Below the pieces are notes generated by a model. The model was given only the letters and a program-made list of their open reading frames with translations, did no database searches and was not told where the DNA came from. A stretch of DNA of 19,920 bases from an uncultured Bacillota bacterium (GTDB lineage: Bacteria; Bacillota_I; Bacilli_A; Erysipelotrichales; Erysipelotrichaceae): positions 1-19,920 of the forward strand of contig CALFPO010000092.1 of the NCBI GenBank assembly GCA_937919165.1, read 5' to 3'. Of this stretch, positions 14,006-19,920 are shown piece after piece. A program made the translations under genes and the position numbers. Numbering within the stretch: position 1 is the first letter of the stretch; the number at the start of each line of letters is the position of its first letter.

Positions 14006-15502
14006 ATGCTGCATGACAACAAGGTTTGGGTAGGATCGACTACCGATAAGTATGAACCACAATATATCCTGCTTCCGATGGCAAACAGACATGGTCTTAT
14101 TGCTGGAGCTACCGGTACAGGAAAGACCACGACTCTCAAGGTACTGGCAGAGTCTTTTTCTGAAGCTGGAATACCTGTATTCACAGCCGACATCAAAGGA
14201 GATCTTACCGCTACCTGCATGGCTGGCGCAGATAATGAAGACATGCAAGACAGAATCAAGCGTTTCGGCTTGGCAAAGACAGAATTCAAGTTTCAGGGAT
14301 TTCCGCTTGAATACTGGGATGTCTTTGAGAAATACGGACATCCTGTAAGAGCCACCATCTCTGAGATGGGACCAATCCTATTGAGCAACATCATGGAACT
14401 TACCGATGCACAAGAAGGAATACTCAACATCGCTTTCCAATGCGCTGACGAGAATGAATTCCTGATGGATGACATCAAGGATCTGCGTTCTGTTTTGACA
14501 TATATCACTGAACATGCGAGCGAAATTACCCTTAAGTATGGAAACGTCACAAAACAATCTGTTGGCGCGATCGTCAGAAAACTGGTTGAACTTGAGAATA
14601 ATGGCGCCGAGAAATTCTTTGGCAAGCCTGCACTTGATATCAACGACTGGCTAAATGTCGATTTCAATGGCAAAGGAACAATAAACCTTCTTGAGTGTTC
14701 TGAACTGTTCCAGAAACCAAAACTGTATTCTACTTTCATGCTGTGGATGCTTTCATCCCTTTATGAAGCATTGCCAGAAGTTGGAGACCTTGAAAAGCCA
14801 AGAATCGTCTTCTTCTTTGATGAAGCACATCTTCTTTTTGATGATGCGCCAAAAGCTTTGATAGACAAGATTACCCAGACCGTAAGGCTTGTCAGATCAA
14901 AGGGTGTCGGTGTATATTTCTGCACGCAGAATCCTACCGATCTTCCTGCCGAAGTTCTGGCACAGCTGTCTAACCGCATTCAGCACGCGTTAAGAGCGTA
15001 TACGCCTGCTGATCAGAAGAACCTGAAAGCGACATGCGATACTTTCAGAGCAAACAAGAATTTCAAGACCGAGGATGTCATAACAGAACTTGGAAAAGGT
15101 GAAGCTCTTGTGACGTTCCTGGATGAGAATGCTGTTCCTGGAGTTGTGCAGCGAGTATATATACTTCCGCCTGAATCGCATTTTGGTTCATTGGATGATA
15201 CAACTCTTCAGCAGATGATCAGATCGTCCCGCTTCGATGTCAAATATGGAACAATGGTAGACGACCGTTCAGCGTATGAAGTGATCGAAGAGAAGACCAA
15301 ACAGGAAACAAAAGAAAAGGAAGAGGCTATCGCCAAGGCTAAGCAGGAAAAAGAAGAGGCAAAAGCTGCCGCAAGGGCTCAGAAGGAAGAAGAAAAGAAG
15401 AAACAGAAAGTTAGAAGAGAGATCCAGAGAATAGGCAAGAGAGTCGTAAATAGGGCTACTGATATCATTGTCAGAAATATTCTTGGGACATTGGGGAAAT
15501 AA
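14006..15502 (+). CDS. DUF853 (YjgR-type) HerA-like P-loop ATPase
   Basis: Protein of 498 residues from the DUF853/YjgR family of HerA-FtsK-like ATPases. Visible are RHGLIAGATGTGKTTTL with Walker A at 34-41, ADIKGDLTA (61-69), Walker B FFFDEAHLL (about 267-275), and the family block CTQNPTDLPAEVLAQL followed by RIQHALRAYTPADQ. The last ~80 residues are a highly charged Lys/Glu/Ala-rich helix, likely coiled coil, ending in a basic segment. Its cellular role is not established; membership points to DNA- or protein-translocating hexamers, but no partner nuclease is adjacent. An AAGGGG site lies 8 bases before the ATG. It sits 27 bases after the phosphodiesterase and may belong to the same transcript. 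Confidence 0.88.
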   Translation: MLHDNKVWVGSTTDKYEPQYILLPMANRHGLIAGATGTGKTTTLKVLAESFSEAGIPVFTADIKGDLTATCMAGADNEDMQDRIKRFGLAKTEFKFQGFPLEYWDVFEKYGHPVRATISEMGPILLSNIMELTDAQEGILNIAFQCADENEFLMDDIKDLRSVLTYITEHASEITLKYGNVTKQSVGAIVRKLVELENNGAEKFFGKPALDINDWLNVDFNGKGTINLLECSELFQKPKLYSTFMLWMLSSLYEALPEVGDLEKPRIVFFFDEAHLLFDDAPKALIDKITQTVRLVRSKGVGVYFCTQNPTDLPAEVLAQLSNRIQHALRAYTPADQKNLKATCDTFRANKNFKTEDVITELGKGEALVTFLDENAVPGVVQRVYILPPESHFGSLDDTTLQQMIRSSRFDVKYGTMVDDRSAYEVIEEKTKQETKEKEEAIAKAKQEKEEAKAAARAQKEEEKKKQKVRREIQRIGKRVVNRATDIIVRNILGTLGK

Positions 15503-15513
15503 CCTTTTACATA

Positions 15514-15542
15514 TTGACTTTGAATGGTTATTATGTAAGAAT
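15514..15542 (+). promoter_or_regulatory. Promoter of the infC-rpmI-rplT operon
   Basis: TTGACT (15514-15519) with TAAGAAT (15536-15542) after about 16-17 bases, beginning 12 bases after the previous stop codon. The predicted start near 15548 gives a leader of about 130 bases before infC. Confidence 0.6.
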
Positions 15543-15569
15543 TATTAGGTAATAAAAAGTATGTAGAAA

Positions 15570-15666
15570 GTAGAAGACCACTTCTCACCTGAATGTCCAA
15601 AGGACTTGGGTATATTGCTACTGAGATTGCGATATTTAAAGTGGGCTTTGTCTCACTTTTTATTTT
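15570..15666 (+). ncRNA. L20/infC-type leader with terminator-antiterminator
   Basis: The leader resembles the Rfam L20 leader of low-GC Gram-positives: a CTCACCTGAA block at 15584-15593, then TTGGGTAT at 15606-15613, then a terminator. The terminator is AAGTGGG (15639-15645) / CTCACTT (15652-15658) followed by TTTATTTT. CCACTT at 15578-15583 can pair with AAGTGG at 15639-15644, so an antiterminator fold competes with the terminator. AGAAG/CTTCT at 15572-15585 forms an alternative local hairpin. In Bacillus subtilis L20 binding to such a leader shuts down infC-rpmI-rplT. The gene order and leader here support the same feedback. Boundaries approximate. Confidence 0.75.
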
Positions 15667-15681
15667 ATGGAGGTGCTTGCT

Positions 15682-16206
15682 ATAACAAGAAAACAACATA
15701 ATGATGACCTGGTGAATGAAGCTATACGTTTCAAGGAAGTGCTGGTCATCGGTCCTGAAGGAGAACAGTTAGGTGTAATGCTTCGAAGAGAGGCATTAGA
15801 GAAGGCTTACGATCAAGACCTTGATTTGCTTTGTGTGGCTCCAAATGCTCAGCCACCTGTATGCAAGATGCTTGACTACGGCAAATATCGTTTTGAGGCC
15901 CAGAAGAAAGCCAAAGAAGCCAAGAAGAATCAGCAGAATACGGAAATCAAGCCAATGCGATTATCTCCGGTAATCGATACAAATGATTTCAATACGAAAC
16001 TGAAACAGGCTACAAAGTGGATCGAATCCGGTACAAAGGTAAAGATCGATATGCGTTTCAGAGGTAGAATGATGACTAGACAGGAAGTCGGCATGAAGAT
16101 CATGAACGAATTCATTGAACAGCTATCAGAGATCGCTAACGTAGATAAGACACCTAAGCTTGAAGGAAACATTATGTCTTGTGTATTGACACCTAAGAAA
16201 AAATAG
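15682..16206 (+). CDS. infC: Translation initiation factor IF-3, probable AUA start
   Basis: Binds the 30S subunit, prevents early 50S joining and checks the start codon-anticodon pair. The 174 residues show NDDLVNEAIRFKEVLVIGPEGEQLGV at the N-terminal domain (in adjoining blocks), PPVCKMLDYGKYRFE, and the C-terminal domain with KIDMRFRGRMM. The only in-frame ATG (15667) lies within the ribosome site: ATGGAGG. GGAGG at 15669-15673 is spaced 8 bases from ATA at 15682, an ideal distance, and the protein from there matches the family N-terminus. infC genes are known for rare AUU, AUC or AUA starts that let IF-3 repress itself. First gene of the infC-rpmI-rplT operon. Confidence 0.93.
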   Translation: MTRKQHNDDLVNEAIRFKEVLVIGPEGEQLGVMLRREALEKAYDQDLDLLCVAPNAQPPVCKMLDYGKYRFEAQKKAKEAKKNQQNTEIKPMRLSPVIDTNDFNTKLKQATKWIESGTKVKIDMRFRGRMMTRQEVGMKIMNEFIEQLSEIANVDKTPKLEGNIMSCVLTPKKK

Positions 16207-16218
16207 GAGGAAGATATT

Positions 16219-16413
16219 ATGCCAAAGATGAAAACAAAGAAAACTTTCGCTAAGAGAGTTAAGAAGACTGGTACTGGCAAACTGAAGAGATATTCAAACT
16301 ATACATCTCACTTTGCTGACAGCAAGACACACAAGCAGAAGAAGAATCTGCATTCGCCAAAGTTAGTCTCTAAGTCTGATTACAAGAGAGACAAGGATCT
16401 ATTACAGGGATAG
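16219..16413 (+). CDS. rpmI: 50S ribosomal protein L35
   Basis: Large-subunit ribosomal protein of 64 residues, with the family start MPKMKTKKTFAKRVKKTGTG, the central KRYSNYTSHFADSKTHKQKK and a basic tail. The AGGAGG ribosome site partly overlaps the infC stop region and lies 7-8 bases before the ATG. It is the middle gene of the operon, 12 bases after infC and 14 before rplT. Confidence 0.96.
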   Translation: MPKMKTKKTFAKRVKKTGTGKLKRYSNYTSHFADSKTHKQKKNLHSPKLVSKSDYKRDKDLLQG

Positions 16414-16427
16414 GAGGATAATGGAAG

Positions 16428-16886
16428 ATGGCTAGAGTTAAAGGATCTACTCCTACAAGAGATAGAAGAAAGAAAATCTTAAAGTCTGCTAAGGGCTATT
16501 TTGGCTCAAAGCATTTATTGTACAGAACTGCCCATGAGCAGGTAATGCATTCTTGGAAATACTCTTATATTGACAGACGCAAGCTGAAGAGAGAGATGAG
16601 AAAGCTATGGATTGCCAGAATCAATGCCGGTGCAAGAATTAACGATATTTCATATTCTAAATTGATGCACGGCTTAAAAATTGCTAATATTAATATGAAC
16701 AGAAAGATGCTTTCTGAAATCGCTATTCACGATCCAGAAGGTTTCGCAAAGATCTGTTCAACTGCTAAGGATGCTTTAAATGGCAAGCTTCCTGAAAAGA
16801 AAGCTGCAAAGAAGACTACCAAGAAAGCTGAAAAAGTTGAAAAGGTAGAAACTGAAGTTCCTGCAGAAGAAGCAAAAGCTGAATAA
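16428..16886 (+). CDS. rplT: 50S ribosomal protein L20 with extended C-terminal tail
   Basis: Assembles early on 23S rRNA and, in Bacillus, represses its own operon through the leader. The first ~118 residues are canonical: MARVKGSTPTRDRRKKILK, GYFGSKHLLYRTAHEQVMHS, RKLKREMRKLWIARINAGAR, and the zinc-free C-terminal globular part LAEIA-like segment MLSEIAIHDPEGFAKI. After that comes a tail of about 34 residues rich in Lys, Glu and Ala (KKAAKKTTKKAEKVEKVETE...), which most L20 proteins lack. AGGAGG at 16412-16417 overlaps the rpmI stop. An out-of-frame ATG at 16421 is too close to that site to be used. Confidence 0.96.
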   Translation: MARVKGSTPTRDRRKKILKSAKGYFGSKHLLYRTAHEQVMHSWKYSYIDRRKLKREMRKLWIARINAGARINDISYSKLMHGLKIANINMNRKMLSEIAIHDPEGFAKICSTAKDALNGKLPEKKAAKKTTKKAEKVEKVETEVPAEEAKAE

Positions 16887-16887
16887 T

Positions 16888-16906
16888 AAAGAGTCTATGA
16901 CTCTTT
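16888..16906 (+). terminator. Hairpin after rplT, weak terminator or processing site
   Basis: Perfect AAAGAGTC / GACTCTTT stem with a very short TAT loop, just after the rplT stop and 4 bases before the tRNA. The T-run is within the stem and is followed by ATATGG, so it is poor as an intrinsic terminator. The tRNA may therefore be co-transcribed with the ribosomal operon and cut out by RNases P and Z. Confidence 0.5.
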
Positions 16907-16910
16907 ATAT

Positions 16911-16986
16911 GGTCTGTTGGTGAAACGGTTAACACATCGCCCTCTCAAGGCGACATTCATGGGTTCGAATCCCATACAGATCACCA
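16911..16986 (+). tRNA. tRNA-Glu (anticodon CTC)
   Basis: A 76-base cloverleaf. The acceptor stem is GGTCTGT with ACAGATC (one G-T pair). The anticodon stem is TCGCC/GGCGA around the loop CTCTCAA, placing CTC at 16944-16946. The T-arm is ATGGG-TTCGAAT-CCCAT, the discriminator is A, and CCA is encoded. The anticodon reads GAG (Glu). A TTC-anticodon tRNA-Glu is expected elsewhere in the genome, because GAA codons are abundant here. Confidence 0.96.
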
Positions 16987-16995
16987 TTGATAATC

Positions 16996-17024
16996 AAGGT
17001 CATCCGAAAGGATGATCTTTTTTT
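16996..17024 (+). terminator. Strong terminator after tRNA-Glu
   Basis: A 10-bp stem (AAGGTCATCC / GGATGATCTT, one G-T pair) capped by a GAAA tetraloop and followed by a run of T to 17024. It closes the infC-rpmI-rplT-tRNA unit, 10 bases after the tRNA CCA end. Confidence 0.92.
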
Positions 17025-17054
17025 GTTGTAGAATAGTACATGGAGGACAGTAAT

Positions 17055-18437
17055 ATGCTAAACAAGTATTTGAGTTCCAGAATAAATGATGCAAAGAAGC
17101 TTGTGACTGAACTTAGAAAGTCTTATGATTATGCATCGATTCTTGGAACTTATGTTACAAACAAAAGAATTGTTGTGACGACCTATTCAAGTTCTATCGA
17201 TGATCTTGATAGCCAATGCGGGTTCGTCATCAAGCTATACAAGAATGGGAGATATAGCGAATATTCATGCAATGATATCAGAGGCCTTAAGGCAAAAGAA
17301 ATCGCTTCTGCCGTAAAACTCAATAAGGTTGTATCTGATGACTTCAAGGTCAAAATGCTTGAAGAACAGGAACATTGCGAAGATTATTCAAGAGAAGACA
17401 AGCATCCATTGACAGATAAGGAAATATTCTCTAGACTGTCTGATCTAAAGAATGATATGCATGCAAATAGCGATAAGGTAATAAATGCCAATTGCATCTA
17501 CACTAAACGTCAGACATCTGAAATATTCATATCTGAAAAGAAATGTCTAACTCAGAAATACGACTGGATCAATGCGATTCTTTATCTTGTCGTAAGAGAT
17601 GGCGAAAACATCAAGCAGAAATATAGTGCTGAAGGTGAAGCGGATTCAAACCTCGCAATCAAGAAGATGGTCGACAACGCACCTGCAAATCTTGATATAG
17701 CAATCAGATTGCTGGACTCAAAGCCTATAGTTCCTGGAAAATACACTATCATAACAGATCCGTCAATCTCTGGATTGATTGCCCACGAGGCATTCGGACA
17801 TGGCGTAGAGATGGATATGTTTGTTAAGAATAGGGCAAAAGCTGTCGACTATGTAGGAAAGTATGTAGCTTCTCCAATTGTTGATATGTACGATGGAGCT
17901 TCAGCATGTCTATCAGCCGCATCTTATTTCTTTGATGATGATGGTGTTGAAGCACATAAGACGCAGATCATCAAGAAGGGCATACTTATGAAAGGCATTT
18001 CCGATTCCTTGAGTGCTCTTGAGCTAGGAAGCGAACCAACCGGGAATGGACGTCGTGAGTCGTATCAAAGAAAGGTATACACAAGAATGACCAATACCTT
18101 CTTTGGCAAAGGCAAAGACAACTATGAGGATATGATCAAGTCAGTCGATCATGGATATCTGCTTTGCCAGACAGACAACGGTATGGAAGACCCTAAGAAC
18201 TGGCAGATCCAATGCACAGCAGCCTATGGCCTTGAAATCAAAAATGGAGAGTTCACAGGTGAAATCGTATCGCCTGTTGTCATCAGCGGATATGTAATTG
18301 ATCTGTTGAGTTCCATTTCCATGGTTAGCGATAGCGTAAAGGTTACAGGGTCAGGCATGTGCGGAAAAGGCCATAAGGAATGGGTATATGTATCTGATGG
18401 CGGGCCATATCTTAAAGCGGAGGCTAAGTTAGGCTAA
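17055..18437 (+). CDS. tldD: TldD metalloprotease subunit
   Basis: Catalytic half of the TldD/TldE heterodimeric zinc protease, known for trimming modified peptides such as microcin B17 and for degrading unfolded peptides. The 460 residues carry the zinc motif HEAFGH (244-249) in the conserved GLIAHEAFGHGVE stretch, and the downstream GNGRRESYQRK and DNGMEDPKNWQIQC blocks. The ATG at 17055 is chosen over one at 17040, because GGAGG lies 8 bases before 17055 and overlaps the earlier ATG. A possible -10 (TAGAAT, 17029-17034) follows the preceding terminator, which would give a leader of only ~14 bases. The stop overlaps the tldE start by one base (TAATG). No precursor peptide gene is visible nearby. 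Confidence 0.94.
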   Translation: MLNKYLSSRINDAKKLVTELRKSYDYASILGTYVTNKRIVVTTYSSSIDDLDSQCGFVIKLYKNGRYSEYSCNDIRGLKAKEIASAVKLNKVVSDDFKVKMLEEQEHCEDYSREDKHPLTDKEIFSRLSDLKNDMHANSDKVINANCIYTKRQTSEIFISEKKCLTQKYDWINAILYLVVRDGENIKQKYSAEGEADSNLAIKKMVDNAPANLDIAIRLLDSKPIVPGKYTIITDPSISGLIAHEAFGHGVEMDMFVKNRAKAVDYVGKYVASPIVDMYDGASACLSAASYFFDDDGVEAHKTQIIKKGILMKGISDSLSALELGSEPTGNGRRESYQRKVYTRMTNTFFGKGKDNYEDMIKSVDHGYLLCQTDNGMEDPKNWQIQCTAAYGLEIKNGEFTGEIVSPVVISGYVIDLLSSISMVSDSVKVTGSGMCGKGHKEWVYVSDGGPYLKAEAKLG

Positions 18438-19702
18438 TGAAAAAGAACGATATAATCAAATGCTTGAAAGCAAATAAGGATGTCACTGATTATGAACTTG
18501 TCTTAACAGATAAAGATTCAAGAGAACTGTTCTATGTTCTGAAGCATCTTGAGATAAACAGAGCAGTAAAGGTAGAAAGCCAGACTGCAGAGATCTATGT
18601 AAGCGACGGCGAGAAGACAGGATTCTCGACCGTTACCATTACAGCTGCTGATAATGAGAAGAGCTTATCAAAGAAGATCAAAGATGCAGTAAAGAAGGCA
18701 AAAGCTGCCAAGAATCCATATTATCCATTGCCTGAAAAGAATGAACAGGTAAAAGACAGCAAGCCTAAGATTGAGAATCTGAACAGTATCGCCAGCAAGG
18801 TTGCCGAAGCAGTTTTCAAGGCTGATGCGTATGAAAATGGATGGATAAATTCTACTGAGATATTTGTCTCGCAGATAAAAAAAGAATTCATGAATTCTAA
18901 GGGTATCCATCATGTGGGATACAGCTTCAAGATTGAAGTAGAATGCATTCCTACCTGGTCTAACAAGAAAGAGGAATACGAACTGTATAAGTTCTATGAG
19001 ACTTCAAGTCTTGACTATGATGCAATAACCAAAGAGATTGATGAAATCCTAAATCTTGCCAAGGACAGATCCAACGCCTTGACTCTGAATGATGTAAAGC
19101 TTCCAAATGATCTTAAGGTTCTCGTCAAGAACGATATGCTTGAAGAGATAATCGAAAACTTCAAGTATGATGTTTCATACCGGAATGTTTATACTAAGCA
19201 GAACCATTACAGCAAAAAAGATGTCATATCAAACAATAAGTTCAATATGACGCTTAAGCCTGTAGTGAAGGGTGCCTGCAATTCTGCTAAATTCGATGGA
19301 CATGGTGTTGTTCTGAAGAATGTCAACCTAATCAAAGATGGTAAAGTAATTAATAATTGGGGCGATATCCGTTACGGTTACTATCTTGGAGAAAAGAGAA
19401 TCACCGGCAATGTACCAGTGATTGAACTTAAGGCTGACGGCATAGATTATGAAAAAGAGAAACATCTTCTGATCGAAACATTCTCATCTCCGCAGCTTGA
19501 AGAGACATCTGGATACTGGGGAGGAGAAGTAAGGCTTGCAAGATACTTTGATGGAAAGAAATATATTCCTTTGACAGGATTCTCTATTTCAGGAAATATC
19601 TACGAAGACATAAAGACAGTCGAGTTCTCTAAAGAAGAGACTGTTTCAAGCAACTATAAAGGACCTAAATATCTGATATTCAAAGGAATCAAGCTTCATT
19701 GA
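18437..19702 (+). CDS. tldE: TldE/PmbA subunit of the TldD/E protease
   Basis: Partner of TldD, 421 residues, from the same PmbA/TldD fold but without the HExxxH zinc motif, as expected for the non-catalytic subunit. Recognisable parts are the STVTITAADN strand region near residues 60-70, INSTEIFVSQIKKEFMNSKG (about 136-155), and the C-terminal VIELKADGIDYEKEKHLLIET and SGYWGGEVRLARYF blocks. It is coupled to tldD by a one-base overlap and followed by a bidirectional terminator, so tldDE is a two-gene operon. Confidence 0.92.
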   Translation: MKKNDIIKCLKANKDVTDYELVLTDKDSRELFYVLKHLEINRAVKVESQTAEIYVSDGEKTGFSTVTITAADNEKSLSKKIKDAVKKAKAAKNPYYPLPEKNEQVKDSKPKIENLNSIASKVAEAVFKADAYENGWINSTEIFVSQIKKEFMNSKGIHHVGYSFKIEVECIPTWSNKKEEYELYKFYETSSLDYDAITKEIDEILNLAKDRSNALTLNDVKLPNDLKVLVKNDMLEEIIENFKYDVSYRNVYTKQNHYSKKDVISNNKFNMTLKPVVKGACNSAKFDGHGVVLKNVNLIKDGKVINNWGDIRYGYYLGEKRITGNVPVIELKADGIDYEKEKHLLIETFSSPQLEETSGYWGGEVRLARYFDGKKYIPLTGFSISGNIYEDIKTVEFSKEETVSSNYKGPKYLIFKGIKLH

Positions 19703-19703
19703 T

Positions 19704-19734
19704 AAAAAAGCCCGCATTTGCGGGCTATTTTTTT
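19704..19734. terminator. Bidirectional terminator between tldE and gltX
   Basis: A GC-rich stem AGCCCGCA / TGCGGGCT (19709-19726) with A-run 19704-19709 on its left and seven T at 19728-19734 on its right. It can stop tldDE transcription on the plus strand and gltX transcription on the minus strand. Confidence 0.9.
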
Positions 19735-19746
19735 ACAATACATTTT

Positions 19747-19920
19747 CTAAAGTTTTTCAATAGCAGAATCAATTCGGATGAAAGTTTCTTCTTTGCCGAG
19801 TATTTCGGCAATAGCCGTTGCTCCACCAGGAGCGACACTTCTGCCTGACAATGCTACCTGAAGCGGATACATAAGCGTAATATTCTTGACTTCGAGAAGG
19901 ATTATCCTGAGGCGCAGCTG
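19747..19920 (-). CDS. gltX: Glutamyl-tRNA synthetase, C-terminal end (5' part outside window)
   Basis: On the minus strand the frame is open to the window edge and gives 57 residues ending at a TAG (19747-19749). The end LMYPLQVALSGRSVAPGG followed by ILGKEETFIRIDSAIEKL matches the anticodon-binding C-terminus of class I GluRS (L-x-x-P-L-R-x-A-L-S-G ... G-G-A ... LGKEE). GluRS charges tRNA-Glu, and a tRNA-Glu lies 2.8 kb away. The first ~9 residues at the window edge (QLRLRIILL) fit the family poorly and are encoded in somewhat more GC-rich DNA, so the last ~25 bases may be unreliable. The KNITLMYP block supports the reading downstream of that. Confidence 0.75.
   Translation of the reverse strand, partial: QLRLRIILLEVKNITLMYPLQVALSGRSVAPGGATAIAEILGKEETFIRIDSAIEKL

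Noticed and set aside
14006..15502. HerA-based antiphage system
   Set aside because: Known systems pair HerA with a nuclease or Sir2/DUF4297 partner. Here the neighbours are rdgB, trmL, a phosphodiesterase and infC, and the protein is of the DUF853 type.
16421..16427. Alternative ATG start for rplT
   Set aside because: It is out of frame with L20 and only 3 bases from the ribosome site.
17055..19702. RiPP (microcin-like) biosynthesis locus around tldD-tldE
   Set aside because: No short precursor-like frame, cyclodehydratase, radical-SAM maturase or transporter is nearby; tldDE is flanked by a tRNA and gltX and looks like the housekeeping pair.
1..19920. CRISPR array, insertion sequence, prophage or integron
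   Set aside because: No regularly spaced repeats, terminal inverted repeats, transposase, integrase or phage structural gene was seen on either strand.

Overview
The window is two unlike pieces of DNA. Bases 1 to about 1015 are GC-rich and encode the 3' part of a xylulokinase followed by the first ~80 codons of a xylose isomerase. The gene order, protein sequence and lack of a Shine-Dalgarno site before xylA all look like Bacteroidales (Prevotella/Bacteroides type). From about base 1020 to the end the DNA is AT-rich, uses AGA and ATA codons heavily, has strong AGGAGG ribosome sites inside operons and T-tailed intrinsic terminators, and carries a Bacillota-type gene order. Erysipelotrichia is my best guess, from the general look of the proteins. 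The switch falls inside one open frame and leaves both proteins without their active parts, so I read it as an assembly or cloning chimera, not a natural fusion.

The Bacillota part is ordinary core genome with several less ordinary details. Left to right: the PASTA tail of a PrkC-type kinase and rpe; rpmB on the minus strand; ftsA-ftsZ; a DUF21/CBS/CorC ion transporter gene with a structured leader; rsmE-mtaB-(MurE-like)-deoC, the last three joins overlapping; rpsU; phoH; rdgB-(DUF1461/Lit-like)-trmL-phosphodiesterase-(DUF853 HerA-like ATPase); the infC-rpmI-rplT translation operon behind an L20-type leader; a tRNA-Glu(CTC); tldD-tldE; and the 3' end of gltX on the minus strand. Nearly every transcription unit ends in a recognisable hairpin plus T-tract, so the operons can be drawn from the sequence.

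Functionally the genes cover cell division (FtsA/FtsZ), translation and its control (IF3, L35, L20, L28, S21, tRNA-Glu, GluRS), RNA modification (RsmE, MtaB, TrmL), nucleotide and pentose metabolism (Rpe, DeoC, RdgB), membrane and lipoprotein biology (CorC-like, Lit-like), and peptide maturation or proteolysis (TldD/TldE).

The points most worth a second look are: (1) the 84-base leader of the CorC-like gene, whose 5' strand can pair with either of two near-duplicate segments, one closing an aptamer-like domain and the other being half of a terminator that also hides the ribosome site; (2) a MurE-like protein that has lost the P-loop Thr and most catalytic motifs; (3) an FtsA with altered nucleotide-binding motifs; (4) an infC that appears to start at AUA; (5) four first-in-operon genes with no Shine-Dalgarno site, two with a -10 box placed for leaderless mRNA; and (6) the chimeric junction itself. 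I saw no mobile element, CRISPR array, phage gene or defence island.
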